In this document: positions 1 to 11,837 of the stretch, piece by piece
Numbering within the stretch: the stretch's first letter is position 1
Layout: each line of letters opens with the position of its first letter
DNA from: Chalciporus piperatus
Taxonomy: Eukaryota > Basidiomycota > Agaricomycetes > Boletales > Boletaceae
Length of the DNA stretch: 64,000 bases
Direction of reading: 5' to 3'
Assembly (NCBI GenBank): GCA_038093975.1
Contig: JBBPTG010000071.1
Location: 1 to 64,000, forward strand
Notes under the pieces: generated by a model
Told to the model about the DNA's origin: nothing
Seen by the model: only the letters and a program-made list of their open reading frames with translations
Databases searched by the model: none
Made by a program: the position numbers and the translations under genes

Positions 1-698
1 GTTGCTGATGGAGAGACAACACATTTCAATGTAGCACCGATCCATTTACGTGACTTTGCGACCTGAGGTCGAGACTCCGAGACGTGATGAGTAGTACTCC
101 GAAGTGCTGAAGAAGTTCGTTAAGTTTGGTGGGGCGCAAGCGCCCGCGAAGCAGGCGTGCGCACAGCCACACCCGGCGAACCGTGATTCCACCTGAGTGG
201 ACGACACAGCAGAAAGATCACTCGAGATGGTACCCAATACAGCACTAAATCAGCAATAGATGTAGGTAGTATGTCGTGCAGTAGTTTATAACTATTTTTT
301 TTGTTACCATTTCAAGAGATACGTATGTAGTGATTAAATATGAGGCTAGATGTCAGGCCAGATGGGGTATCCGACCCAGAAATGTTGTGATATCTCAATA
401 ACCGGGATGAGTATTGAAAAATGACACCAAAGAGCTTTGAGAGGAACTATACAGGGATAATCTTTTCTGCAATGTCAAGACTTACCGAGGTCTATGTGGT
501 ACAATCTCGCATCTCACCTTGAAAATGCCCCTAAGCCCGAGGCACGTACATCGGAGTTGAAGCTCGGACCTATTATGCTCATCTCCTGAGGCTCCTCCTC
601 AACGCGTCTGCCCAGGAATCGTCCTCGGACTTAACTTTGGCCGCTCTTTCTTGGCTCGGTCAACTTTTCTACAACTTCGAGTGGTGAAGGGCATCTTG

Positions 699-1208
699 AT
701 GGGTCGTGCTCTCCTGTACCGGCCATCCAAAAAACGTCGCTCTGCAGCTCAGTATCAGCATATGCATCGTCTCAACGAGAAGGAGAACATACCACTTGGA
801 AGGAAACCCGAGCACCTCCCACGAAATCCTTCACATCGAGCCAAGATCCTCCAACAGCACTTGCAGGAAGCACAGGAAAACCTTGCACTTTCGAACCAGG
901 CTCTGCAAGCGACGCAAATCCACCTCGAATCCACCAGGAATGAACTCGAGGAGGCTCAGGGACAGGTCGCGCATCTCGAACTGCATCGACGTCTCGGGGT
1001 TGATCCACAGATACCCCTCAAGTCTCGCTTGAAGACGAAGGCGGCGCGGTGCGAGGCACTTGTTGCAACGGTCGAGCGGTACGAGGCTTGCAGTGCGAGT
1101 GCGAGTGCGATGGAAGGAATCGAGGGCTCAACATCATCTGAGATGCGCGTCACCTGTGGAGAAGACGAGAGCGATCTAGATGAGTTGGACGAGGAGTTAT
1201 ATCACTAA
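699..1208 (+). CDS. Small coiled-coil protein, unknown function (left copy)
   Basis: An uninterrupted ORF of 169 residues from the first ATG; the frame stays open upstream to about 651 but has no earlier ATG. Residues 8-14 are a basic patch (RPSKKRR), followed by a predicted coiled coil over roughly residues 45-110 rich in E, Q, L and A heptads, and an acidic tail (DESDLDELDEE). A basic patch followed by a coiled coil suggests a nuclear or DNA-associated protein, but I recognise no family. An identical copy lies in the other arm on the opposite strand. It could be a gene fragment or a small accessory protein of a mobile element. Confidence 0.5.
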   Translation: MGRALLYRPSKKRRSAAQYQHMHRLNEKENIPLGRKPEHLPRNPSHRAKILQQHLQEAQENLALSNQALQATQIHLESTRNELEEAQGQVAHLELHRRLGVDPQIPLKSRLKTKAARCEALVATVERYEACSASASAMEGIEGSTSSEMRVTCGEDESDLDELDEELYH

Positions 1209-1941
1209 CATTTTGGCTACTACATCATTCTGACACATCTCTTTAATTCTCGACTACTTTAACATTCATACTACATATCCTTCTACTCATTCTTTAGATT
1301 AAAGGCCGCTTCATGTAGTATATCGTACACGATCTTATTTTACTGTGCTGAAATCGAAGTGTGTCGTGATTTCCAGCTAGTTAGGGTTTTTTTTTGCTTT
1401 GTAAGCGTCACGGCTTGCTTGCGGGCTTTGCGCAGTACCATTAAGTTTGTCTGGCCTTCTACCTCACACAAACACGTGTCGTTGATGCTTCTCGGGGGTT
1501 GAGACATACCTGATGCAATGTTTCAAGGATGGAACGACGCTGTTTTTCACATTACCTTTCATTGAACACTTGTTATTTTTGGTTCGACGCAGCACGGTGA
1601 CCACCGCTCTGATACCCCTTTGAAAGTACATACCTTGTTCGAGGAACAGCTGGACCAGACTCAAACGGAGTTTCAGACCGGACGTCGGACGGAGTGCGGT
1701 AGATCACTGGCAGTCGGTGTTGGCGGTCGCGGCGGCCACTTGGTTCAAGCGTCCCCCTTCATTTTGTGCTCATTTTATAGCGTTCATGCGGATCGGGGTG
1801 ACGTCAACGGCGCTCACAAGAAGCTCTAGAGCTCAATACCGACGGCACTGCTTGTGAAATGTTTTGTTCTGTGATCAAGGAACGCACCAGTCCCGTATCT
1901 TCTCCTCGGAGGCTTGGGCGTCAGGGGGGGGAGCTGAAAGG

Positions 1942-1948
1942 TATAAAA
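1942..1948 (+). promoter_or_regulatory. TATA box of the hydrophobin remnant
   Basis: TATAAAA lies about 98 bp upstream of the hydrophobin ATG at 2046. It is mirrored at 10588-10594 in the right arm. Confidence 0.5.
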
Positions 1949-2045
1949 ATGTGAGAGGATACACCGTTGACCCGCAGGCATTTCAGCTCTTTCAGTAGTA
2001 AACGCCAGCTTTCTCGAGTAAAAACCAAACCAACCTCCTGATACA

Positions 2046-2479
2046 ATGTTCATTCGCCCCTCTGCGATTCTTCTCTCCATCGCGGCCTTGGCCGTCGCTG
2101 TCCCCAGCAGAACGAGCGCAACACTAGAAACCTCAATTACTGCAACAGCGTCCAATCCGTGAGGCTTCTTGTCACCATCGTCACTAACACAGACACTGAT
2201 CAGGAGCATTCTTTAGTCCTCTTCCAAAACCATTACTGAACTCATGGGTTGGTTGGGCATCCCAGCGGATAGTGTGACCAACCAGGTCGGCCTTAGTTGC
2301 TCCCCGATCACGGGTTCCGGGACTGGCGTCGGTAGCACTTGCACCCAGCAGCCTGTCTGCTGCAATGGCAATAGTTTCGTGAGTACTAATGTTCGCAAGA
2401 GCTTGAGGCTGACACTTATCTCTCTGCATAGAACGGGCTGCTCACCATCGGATGTTCCCCTATCACGATGAACGCGTGA
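2046..2479 (+). pseudogene. Class I hydrophobin pseudogene (left copy)
   Basis: Hydrophobins are small secreted amphipathic proteins that coat aerial hyphae, with eight cysteines in a C..CC..C..C..CC..C order. Here a signal peptide starts at 2046 (MFIRPSAILLSIAALAVAVP). The exon around 2120-2160 then reads NYCNSVQS in another frame, so one base is missing near 2105. The downstream exons (about 2210-2380 and 2432-2479) keep the second half: VGLSC, then STC, then the CC pair in QPVCCNGN, then TIGCSPI before the stop. Introns have GTGAG donors. Besides the frameshift, the first cysteine and the first of the CC pair appear replaced (CNT read as RNT, CCN read as YCN). The mirror copy carries the same lesions. 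I am confident of the family and of the loss of function. Confidence 0.8.
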
Positions 2480-3433
2480 GTTAGATCAAAGTGGAAAGAG
2501 TGGTAGTGAAGTCGCGGCTTGGGTTATAGTTTGAGAGAATCTGCGAATGTCAATGTATTGTGATTTGTTGTTGTGCATTGCGTGATCCGAGGAACAGACG
2601 AGATTTGGTGGGTGGAGACGGAGAAGACGGTCACGGTAGTCTTGGTCGCTTCCCGGAAGCTTCCCGACCAAACAGAAAGCGGAAGGTTCGGGTGTCAGCC
2701 CGACCGGTTTAGAACGTCTGGTTCGAGCAAGGGTTCGAGACTACGGAGAAGGCTTTTTGGCGAAGAAAGAGATCGACGAGTGCCCAGCCTGGAACCTCCC
2801 AAAATTCTGTGTCGTCTGCATTATCCCTTAAGCCTTACAACTGACTGTACTATGTGTAAAGTCTAAACACTCAAGGTATCAAATAGGAGAATTCGGACCA
2901 TGTCTTCGTCATCTCCACCACGCGGAGGTGTGAGGATGCGGTGAGGGGGCGGAGGAATTGCTCGCCAGTGATGGGGTCGATTTCGAGGCCCGGGGGCTAG
3001 AATGGGTTCTCATCGGCCTGCAAGGATGAAGTCTGAGAGAGGCAGGGCCGGCCAGTGTGGTTGATAGCCCAGGCTTTCCATGCTCTATGTGGAGAAATGG
3101 TTGGCGTTGCATGTATGGGCCCGAGACTCAGGCTGAAGCACCCCGAGTCGACTCATGATGGCATAAGCTAATGAGTCAGATTTCCAAGTCAGATTCGGAG
3201 TCAATAGGCTAAGGGCGGAGCGCCTCGAGAGTTCTGTTTAACCTATATACAATACCCAGGCCTTGACTCGTGTTAGACTCATTTCAGGTCAAAGCGCATC
3301 AGTATGACCCACTCCGAGCCGGGACCGGTTGACTCGAGCGTATCCCTAGTCACGATTCTCTTGCATATAAAACACATTACCGACTAACGATGTCAGACTA
3401 TCACTCATCCACTCTATTCGTTCCTCCACAAAT
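2480..3433. other. No supported gene; crosses the inner end of the left arm
   Basis: From 2480 to 3141 this is the inner part of the inverted-repeat arm. Short ORFs on both strands are mirrored in the right arm and match no family I know. From 3142 to 3433 the sequence is unique spacer with no recognisable feature. Confidence 0.5.
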
Positions 3434-4046
3434 ATGGCGACCTTGAGGAGATGTCATGCCCCCAAGGTGTGGGGTGCCCACATCGATATAGTTGTGTGGG
3501 AGAAGTTGCAGGTGAGTGCGATTGGGGTGGATATGAGGATCACAAATTCTCACACGTGTTAGGCGGGGAAGCAGCGATGCAGGGGAAGCAACAAGCCCCC
3601 TTTGTCATATGATCCCGGATGGGATTGGGATGGGAACAGGATCGTACTCAACGAAGAAACAGCAACACCAGATTGGGAGGAAAGAGCTGGCGACAGTCAG
3701 GAAGAGTTGAGGGAACAGAACGTACCATCGTCGCAACAAAAGCCCGACCTATCGCTCTCCGACGTTGCAAGATATCCAGTAGCAAAGAGACACGGGAAAG
3801 GTCTGATTCAAACACTTCACCCTTTCGCTTTTCTCGTCTGACGTCAAGTTTGCAGCGAGAGCGACTTTCGGCGATTTCGAGGTCATCAGGATGCCCAAAG
3901 TAGTTCCCATATTGGAAGAACCTGAGTTTGGAGGCGACTGGTATCAAGACGAATGGGAGAAAGTTGAGGTTGTAAGTTTCAAGAGGATGTATTCCGAGGT
4001 GGTTCGAAGCGCCATTGAAGTTGAAGGAAAAGATCCTCCCAGGTAA
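3434..4046 (+). CDS. Hypothetical protein, three predicted exons
   Basis: The model is join(3434-3511, 3563-3800, 3856-4046), 507 nt or 168 residues. The first intron (3512-3562) has a good GTGAGT donor and TAG acceptor in phase 0. The second (3801-3855) uses a weaker GTCTGA donor and CAG acceptor in phase 1; without it the ORF stops at 3841, giving 118 residues. The product is acidic and rich in W, D and E (for example GWDWDGN and DWYQDEWEKVE), with no signal peptide or membrane segment. It lies in the spacer of the inverted repeat, upstream of the xylosidase. I recognise no family; it may be a gene fragment. Confidence 0.35.
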
Positions 4047-5323
4047 CGAACTCCCCTTTAGCTAGACGCTACTAGCAGCCCGCAGATACCCAGCTGTCAG
4101 GATCGACGGATCAGTTACAGTAGTATAACTTACAAATGAATCTTGTGGATGAATCAGTTGCAAGTTCAAGGTTCTGCCAGCGATAGCTGCTGATCACATG
4201 ATCGTTGCAAGTTGTTTGCCGAAGTCACTGAACTCCGTAAATTCATCCTCATGCCACTCTAACTTTACGAGCGCCACGGTAAAATAAACCAGGATCAAGG
4301 TCGACCAACTTCTCTGAAGTAAATTGCTGGGTCCAGGCGCTTCGCCAATAGTAAGACTTCACCATAGATCTGCGACTGACGCACTACAAGCCACTTCCGA
4401 TTCGACTTGTTCGTCTTGCACACATGTACATTGGCATAGACTCGAAGTGGAGTTCCTTCCTCCCGAGATATTTCCCTCGGAAACCCGTGTGTTCCTCTTT
4501 ACCCGTCTCCTTCACATGCCACTTTAGGATCGCGTATCATTCCTTCAACTCAGTCTCCACTGTAGATTCAAGATTGGCGGTTCGGTAGCGCTGAGGCTGA
4601 GGATTTATTGCCCACCTGATTGCGTTCGCTGGCGCAAAATTGTACCGAAAACGTGATCCACCCTGGACCGCTCCCGGTGCGGCATGTAATACTAACACCA
4701 TGGGGTGGGGATTCAGAGCAAACCCCCTGTTTTGGAGCCCACGGGATTTGAAGGGTTAATCACGACCATGACGGTGCTTGGGCTCTCCATTCTTTCGGCC
4801 CGGACTAGCAAATACAGAGCTTCGTTAAATATCCGAGTCACAAGGTGAGTGATGGTCAAATATTCGACGATGCGGTGATTCCAGGCATTATAGGAAGGAT
4901 GGAATATCAATGTTAACTCCAATATCTCCACGCTATCTCGCGCTCCCATGCGCCAATTTATCGGCCGCGCGTTAGCACACCGTCTCATGCTTGCCACACC
5001 GCAATGCTTCAGTCATCTGTACAAGATGCAAATGTCGTCTACAACTTATCTTGTAAAGGTTTTCGCTTCGTCATACCCTGACAAATTAATTAGTGCCGCA
5101 ATGTCGGAACAAAGGATCAAAGAAGACACGGAATTGGTGCGGTACAGTTGCTCATATGACGTGCTTCCCTAGCTCACGCTTTCTCGAGCAGTGTACTATG
5201 ACTGAAACATCTTATCACTTGACCCATCAGCTGACGCATTGATGATTTCTTTCTGGTTTTCGTTATCTTTCGATGGTATTCCTGACACACTTGACAGTCA
5301 GCAGTTGAACAATTCCTGGGCGG
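4047..5323. other. Intergenic sequence, no supported gene
   Basis: Short open frames near 4324, 4713 and 4948 have no family resemblance and no convincing splice partners. The last 100 bp or so is the xylosidase promoter. Confidence 0.5.
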
Positions 5324-5330
5324 TATAAAA
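5324..5330 (+). promoter_or_regulatory. TATA box of the beta-xylosidase gene
   Basis: TATAAAA, 49 bp upstream of the ATG at 5379, in the only clear AT-rich core-promoter context before the gene. Confidence 0.6.
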
Positions 5331-5378
5331 GACGATGGATTTGGTTTCTGCTAGGCGTCCAAGCACGCAAAGGCCGAC

Positions 5379-8055
5379 ATGGGACGAACAAGGCGTATCA
5401 TCCTCACTTCCACCCTCGCTGTCGGCTCTGCCGCAGCCTATGGTTTCCCCAACTGTGCTATTCCGCCGCTCTCAGGAAATGCGGTCTGCGACACAGCCTT
5501 AGATTCTATCACTCGTGCAACAGCTCTGATCGATTTGTTCACCGTACCGGAATTGATCAACAACACTATCAACGCTTCCCCAGGTGTTCCTCGTCTTGGC
5601 TTGCCAGCCTATCAATGGTGGTCTGAGGCATTGGTGAGTGTTGCTAGCGTGGTTTCACTGGCAGAACGATAACCCATTCGATCATAGCACGGTGTTGCTG
5701 GTAGTCCCGGTGTCAACTTCTCCCGATCGGGAGAATTCAGTTATGCTACCTCCTTCCCTCAACCCATCAACATGGGTGCGGCTTTTGATGACGAACTCAT
5801 CAAGTCTGTCGGCAGCATTGTTGGAATGGAAGGACGCGCCTTCAACAACTACGGCCGTGCGGGTCTTGATTTCTGGACCCCGAATATCAACCCCTTCAAA
5901 GATCCTCGATGGGGACGTGGGCAGGAAACCCCTGGCGAAGACCCTTTCCACTTGTCTAACTACGTGTACAACCTAGTCGTTGGTCTTCAAGGCGGTCTCG
6001 ACCCCTATCCATACTACCAGGTTGTTGCAACCTGCAAGCACTATGCAGGATACGACTTGGAGGCCTGGGAAGGGACCGTCCGTTACGGCTTTAATGCTCT
6101 GATCACAACTCAGGATTTGAGCGAGTACTACTTGCCCCCTTTCCAATCTTGCTACCGTGATGCCAAGGTTGGCGCTGCCATGTAAGCTTTTACCAGCAAG
6201 CTCGTGCATGAAGCCATATTAACGCGATACGGGAATATAGGTGCAGCTACAACGCTGTGAACGGTGTTCCTTCGTGTGCCGATACATACCTTCTTCAGGA
6301 CATCCTGCGGGACTTCTGGGGCTTCGCACAAGACCGCTGGGTAAGTTGCATACCGTTAATGCCTTTCAATATCTGACATCTCGAAATCAAGATCACCTCT
6401 GACTGTGATGCCATCGGTGCGTCATTTTAGTATCACCATCAACGACACGAGTTGACATTTTATGGCAGGAAACATCTACAATCCCCACAACTATACTACC
6501 ACTCCTCAGCAAGCTGTGGCTGATGCCTTGATTGCTGGTACTGATCTCGACTGTGGTACATTCTACAGCGAATGGCTTCCAACTGCCTACAATGAATCCT
6601 TGATCACTGAAACGCAGCTCAGGGTCGCCCTTGTTCACCAATATGCGTCCCTTGTTCGGTAAGCCCATCCTTCGTCTGCGCTTTGTTTCCTAGCATTGAT
6701 ACCTCCCAATCACCAGTCTTGGCTACTTTGACCCAGCAGAATGGCAACCTTACCGGTCCTACGGCTGGAGCAACGTCAACACTCCTGAGGCTCAGGATCT
6801 CGCATATCAGGCTGCAGTTGAGGGTATTGTTCTCCTCAAGAACGACGGCACTCTTCCTCTTTCCAGTAGTGTCAAGAACATTGCCCTCATCGGTCCTTGG
6901 GCAAACGCCACTACTCAAATGCAAGGAAACTACCAAGGTGTTGCTCCCTACCTCATCAGCCCTCTTATGGGTGCCATGCAAGAAGGGTACAACGTCACCT
7001 ACGTCCTCGGCACGAACATCAACTCGACCAACACAACTGGGTTCGCAGCCGCTGTGGCGGCAGCCAAGGCAGCAGATGTCGTTATCTACGCCGGTGGTAT
7101 CGATGAAACCATCGAGAGTGAGGGTAAAGACCGCAACTACGTCACGTGGCCTGGCAATCAGCTCGACTTGGTCGCTGAACTCCAGGCTGTTGGCAAGCCC
7201 CTCATTGTCGTTCAGTTCGGTGGTGGACAGGTCGATGGCACGACATTGAAGGGTAGCGCATCCGTGAGTTCCCACTCCCTGAAGGGATACCTTCACAAGC
7301 TGATGTTCTTGTCCAGGTCAACGCACTCATTTGGGGAGGATACCCGGGCCAGAGCGGTGGAAAGGCCTTGTTCGACGTCATTAGCGGCAAGGTCGCACCT
7401 GCTGGTCGTCTCCCTATCACCCAATACCCCGCCGACTACGTTAACGAAATCCCTATGACTGACATGAACTTACGTCCCAATGCCGCGACCCCCGGTCGTA
7501 CCTACAAGTGGTACGGCACGCCAGTCTATGCCTTCGGTGACGGAGAGCACTACACTACTTTCAACTACCAGTGGTCCAAGGCACCTTCCAAGAATTACAA
7601 CATCAATCAACTCATCGCTGCAGGCTCATATGCCACTCACATCGATACCGCGACTTTCGATACTCTCGCTATCGAGGTTACGAACACTGGAAAAGGTGAG
7701 TTCAGTTTTGCCCCAACCGGAGGACGACGTGCTGACGTGATATGTTGTAGTGACGTCCGACTACGTTGCATTGCTATTCACAAGCGGGGAATACGGACCC
7801 ACACCCTACCCCAACAAGTCGCTCATCACCTACACTCGCGTCCACGCCATCGCTCCTGGCGCGACCTCTACCGCCGTCCTGCCCCTCACCCTCGGTGCCA
7901 TCGCTAGGGCAGACGCGAACGGTAACTTCTGGGTCTACCCTGGCACTTACAACGTTGCCCTCGACACGACTGGCACGTTGACCTACCAGTTCAAGCTGAC
8001 GGGTAATGCCGCTCAGCTCACTCATTTCCCTCAAAGCCCCGCGGCTTCCTCATAA
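5379..8055 (+). CDS. Secreted GH3 beta-1,4-xylosidase
   Basis: Eight exons: 5379-5633, 5688-6181, 6241-6340, 6392-6416, 6469-6658, 6717-7263, 7317-7695 and 7751-8055; 2295 nt, 764 residues. It would release xylose from xylo-oligosaccharides outside the cell. A signal peptide occupies about residues 1-21. The GH3 N-terminal barrel follows, with WWSEALHGVA, a PRWGRGQETPGEDP block, a CKHYAGYDLE block and the nucleophile motif ITSDCDAI (Asp at about 287). The C-terminal part has VLLKNDGTLPL, a GGYPGQSGG stretch and a fibronectin-III-like end with YAFGDGEHYT. GRGQETPGEDP and EALHGVA point to xylosidase rather than beta-glucosidase. All introns are GT-AG and 50-59 bp. It is intact and sits alone between the two repeat arms. 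Confidence 0.95.
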
Positions 8056-9394
8056 CCTCACGATTGAAAATCTTTGTATTTGACGCTGTATACAATATAC
8101 ATCTTGATTAGGATGACCTGTGATGAATTCAGCACAAGATCAAGGGATCTTAACTCGCCTACCCAAATCCGGAGACATCTACTTTGTATTCCAATCTAAT
8201 TCGATGAAAGCAGCGCGGTATTATGTTTGAAATGGGGTATCGCAGGATGTGTATCAGATTGTGACACCGTCGAATTTGGAGGCGATATATAGGAATATGG
8301 AGAGGCGGAGGAGGAGTAGTACTAGTAGTTTCCCCCATATCCTGAACTTCAAGTTGCTTCGCTAGTTCCGTTGCCGTATCGGAATATTGACGACATCATG
8401 TATCATGATCTCAACTTCCAGTCAATGGTGAAAGATATCCGTTTAGTAGCCCTCTCTCATAAATTTGCTTCCAATCCAGCCGTACTAGTTTTCACCCATT
8501 GTGCCTTTGGCACAGGCTATGTGAGATAAATTTATTTATTTCGTCAGAGTATAATAAAAGTTGGTTTTTTTTACACACATAAGTATCAGTAATCCAGTAA
8601 ACCCTACATTTAATTGATCAGAACTCAGAGGAAATGCACTGGCAACCTTTCAGATTTCTTGGATTGTACATTTGGAAAGTGCAATATATATATATGACAT
8701 CCATGATTCAGCACAAATCTCTATCGGGAACCTCCTTCAGCTCACGATACATATACCCCGCTACCGCTCGTAGAGATAGCCAGTCTTTCTTGTACATGTA
8801 CTTCGTAGTCCTTGTATAGAGTGTGGTCCTGTTCTGTTCGCCCGCCCATCTCAGTGTTTCCCGCTGTTGGCCACGGCAGGCTTCCAATGTACTCATATTT
8901 TCTCCTACTGCCTTTTTATCTCAGGGGCTTGCAGAGGGGTCAGGGTCATAGAACACATGCAATATGATATTATGAAACAGAGAATACAGTGACTGACCCC
9001 CCAGGATGAGTAGGTACTTACGATATTCACATTTTTCACTGTATAAGAGGGGGCTGGTGCTATATGAGTGCTCGAGACAGCCCCCAAAAGGATTGTGCTG
9101 TGTAGTTCCAGAATCCGAGTCGTACTGTGCAGTTGCAGTACGCGAAAGTCCGAGAAAGGAAAAACCACATGGTTTGGGCCTTTGCCGACGCAAGCGGCAT
9201 AAGCGCCGTAAGCGGAGCAAGCGCGAGAGGCGTCGGGTAGGTCACGTGCTTTTTTCGTCGTGCGTTAGTTATTTGATGACTCAGGGGCAATTTATATATC
9301 TTTGGAAGTTTTATCGTGATAACCCTTAGCAAATAAAATGTCGTCAAATAATATCTGACCAGAGACTCTCGTATAGCTGGACTCTCGCCAATTA
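8056..9394. other. Intergenic sequence, AT-rich, no supported gene
   Basis: Downstream of the xylosidase the sequence is AT-rich with short ORFs only. A small purine-rich stretch at 9185-9235 repeats AAGCG/GAGCG motifs, which accounts for a basic ORF here. I see no RNA gene. Confidence 0.5.
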
Positions 9395-10056
9395 GTGCTT
9401 CAGCCTGAGCCTCGGGCCCATACATGCAACGCCAACCATTTCTCCACATAGAGCATGGAAAGCCTGGGCTATCAACCACACTGGCCGGCCCTGCCTCTCT
9501 CAGACTTCATCCTTGCAGGCCGATGAGAACCCATTCTAGCCCCCGGGCCTCGAAATCGACCCCATCACTGGCGAGCAATTCCTCCGCCCCCTCACCGCAT
9601 CCTCACACCTCCGCGTGGTGGAGATGACGAAGACATGGTCCGAATTCTCCTATTTGATACCTTGAGTGTTTAGACTTTACACATAGTACAGTCAGTTGTA
9701 AGGCTTAAGGGATAATGCAGACGACACAGAATTTTGGGAGGTTCCAGGCTGGGCACTCGTCGATCTCTTTCTTCGCCAAAAAGCCTTCTCCGTAGTCTCG
9801 AACCCTTGCTCGAACCAGACGTTCTAAACCGGTCGGGCTGACACCCGAACCTTCCGCTTTCTGTTTGGTCGGGAAGCTTCCGGGAAGCGACCAAGACTAC
9901 CGTGACCGTCTTCTCCGTCTCCACCCACCAAATCTCGTCTGTTCCTCGGATCACGCAATGCACAACAACAAATCACAATACATTGACATTCGCAGATTCT
10001 CTCAAACTATAACCCAAGCCGCGACTTCACTACCACTCTTTCCACTTTGATCTAAC

Positions 10057-10490
10057 TCACGCGTTCATCGTGATAGGGGAACATCCGATGGTGAGCAGCC
10101 CGTTCTATGCAGAGAGATAAGTGTCAGCCTCAAGCTCTTGCGAACATTAGTACTCACGAAACTATTGCCATTGCAGCAGACAGGCTGCTGGGTGCAAGTG
10201 CTACCGACGCCAGTCCCGGAACCCGTGATCGGGGAGCAACTAAGGCCGACCTGGTTGGTCACACTATCCGCTGGGATGCCCAACCAACCCATGAGTTCAG
10301 TAATGGTTTTGGAAGAGGACTAAAGAATGCTCCTGATCAGTGTCTGTGTTAGTGACGATGGTGACAAGAAGCCTCACGGATTGGACGCTGTTGCAGTAAT
10401 TGAGGTTTCTAGTGTTGCGCTCGTTCTGCTGGGGACAGCGACGGCCAAGGCCGCGATGGAGAGAAGAATCGCAGAGGGGCGAATGAACAT
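10057..10490 (-). pseudogene. Class I hydrophobin pseudogene (right copy)
   Basis: Mirror copy of the hydrophobin remnant at 2046-2479, with the same signal peptide, the same one-base frameshift, the same two lost cysteine codons and the same intact C-terminal cysteine block. A TATAAAA is present at 10588-10594 upstream. Sharing the lesions means the gene was already broken when the arm was duplicated, or that gene conversion spread the broken form. Confidence 0.8.
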
Positions 10491-11327
10491 TGTATCAGGA
10501 GGTTGGTTTGGTTTTTACTCGAGAAAGCTGGCGTTTACTACTGAAAGAGCTGAAATGCCTGCGGGTCAACGGTGTATCCTCTCACATTTTTATACCTTTC
10601 AGCTCCCCCCCCTGACGCCCAAGCCTCCGAGGAGAAGATACGGGACTGGTGCGTTCCTTGATCACAGAACAAAACATTTCACAAGCAGTGCCGTCGGTAT
10701 TGAGCTCTAGAGCTTCTTGTGAGCGCCGTTGACGTCACCCCGATCCGCATGAACGCTATAAAATGAGCACAAAATGAAGGGGGACGCTTGAACCAAGTGG
10801 CCGCCGCGACCGCCAACACCGACTGCCAGTGATCTACCGCACTCCGTCCGACGTCCGGTCTGAAACTCCGTTTGAGTCTGGTCCAGCTGTTCCTCGAACA
10901 AGGTATGTACTTTCAAAGGGGTATCAGAGCGGTGGTCACCGTGCTGCGTCGAACCAAAAATAACAAGTGTTCAATGAAAGGTAATGTGAAAAACAGCGTC
11001 GTTCCATCCTTGAAACATTGCATCAGGTATGTCTCAACCCCCGAGAAGCATCAACGACACGTGTTTGTGTGAGGTAGAAGGCCAGACAAACTTAATGGTA
11101 CTGCGCAAAGCCCGCAAGCAAGCCGTGACGCTTACAAAGCAAAAAAAAACCCTAACTAGCTGGAAATCACGACACACTTCGATTTCAGCACAGTAAAATA
11201 AGATCGTGTACGATATACTACATGAAGCGGCCTTTAATCTAAAGAATGAGTAGAAGGATATGTAGTATGAATGTTAAAGTAGTCGAGAATTAAAGAGATG
11301 TGTCAGAATGATGTAGTAGCCAAAATG

Positions 11328-11837
11328 TTAGTGATATAACTCCTCGTCCAACTCATCTAGATCGCTCTCGTCTTCTCCACAGGTGACGCGCATCTCAGAT
11401 GATGTTGAGCCCTCGATTCCTTCCATCGCACTCGCACTCGCACTGCAAGCCTCGTACCGCTCGACCGTTGCAACAAGTGCCTCGCACCGCGCCGCCTTCG
11501 TCTTCAAGCGAGACTTGAGGGGTATCTGTGGATCAACCCCGAGACGTCGATGCAGTTCGAGATGCGCGACCTGTCCCTGAGCCTCCTCGAGTTCATTCCT
11601 GGTGGATTCGAGGTGGATTTGCGTCGCTTGCAGAGCCTGGTTCGAAAGTGCAAGGTTTTCCTGTGCTTCCTGCAAGTGCTGTTGGAGGATCTTGGCTCGA
11701 TGTGAAGGATTTCGTGGGAGGTGCTCGGGTTTCCTTCCAAGTGGTATGTTCTCCTTCTCGTTGAGACGATGCATATGCTGATACTGAGCTGCAGAGCGAC
11801 GTTTTTTGGATGGCCGGTACAGGAGAGCACGACCCAT
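11328..11837 (-). CDS. Small coiled-coil protein, unknown function (right copy)
   Basis: Identical to the ORF at 699-1208: 169 residues with a basic patch, a coiled coil and an acidic tail. See that entry for the description; no family is recognised. Confidence 0.5.
   Translation of the reverse strand: MGRALLYRPSKKRRSAAQYQHMHRLNEKENIPLGRKPEHLPRNPSHRAKILQQHLQEAQENLALSNQALQATQIHLESTRNELEEAQGQVAHLELHRRLGVDPQIPLKSRLKTKAARCEALVATVERYEACSASASAMEGIEGSTSSEMRVTCGEDESDLDELDEELYH

Larger units (their letters stand above)
1..3141 (+). repeat. Left arm of a >=3.1-kb inverted repeat
   Basis: This arm is the reverse complement of 9395-12535: position x pairs with 12536-x. Every ORF in the arm has an identical mirror copy, and the homopolymers I compared (a 9-T run near 1390 and an 8-T run near 297) match in length. 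The only mismatch I found is 3126 (A) against 9410 (C). Identity stops at 3142/9394. The outer end lies at the window edge, so the arm may continue to the left. It carries a coiled-coil ORF, a broken hydrophobin gene and about 660 bp beyond it with no recognisable gene. Confidence 0.97.

Noticed and set aside
46..237. 63-residue ORF at the window start, mirrored at 12299-12490
   Set aside because: It lacks an ATG start, has no family resemblance, and being in both arms follows from the inverted repeat.
2715..2750. T-loop-like GGGTTCGAGAC, possible tRNA
   Set aside because: No acceptor stem, D-arm or anticodon arm could be fitted around it.
6619..7296. 225-residue minus-strand ORF inside the xylosidase gene
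   Set aside because: It is an antisense shadow of GH3 coding sequence; the plus-strand gene explains the region fully.
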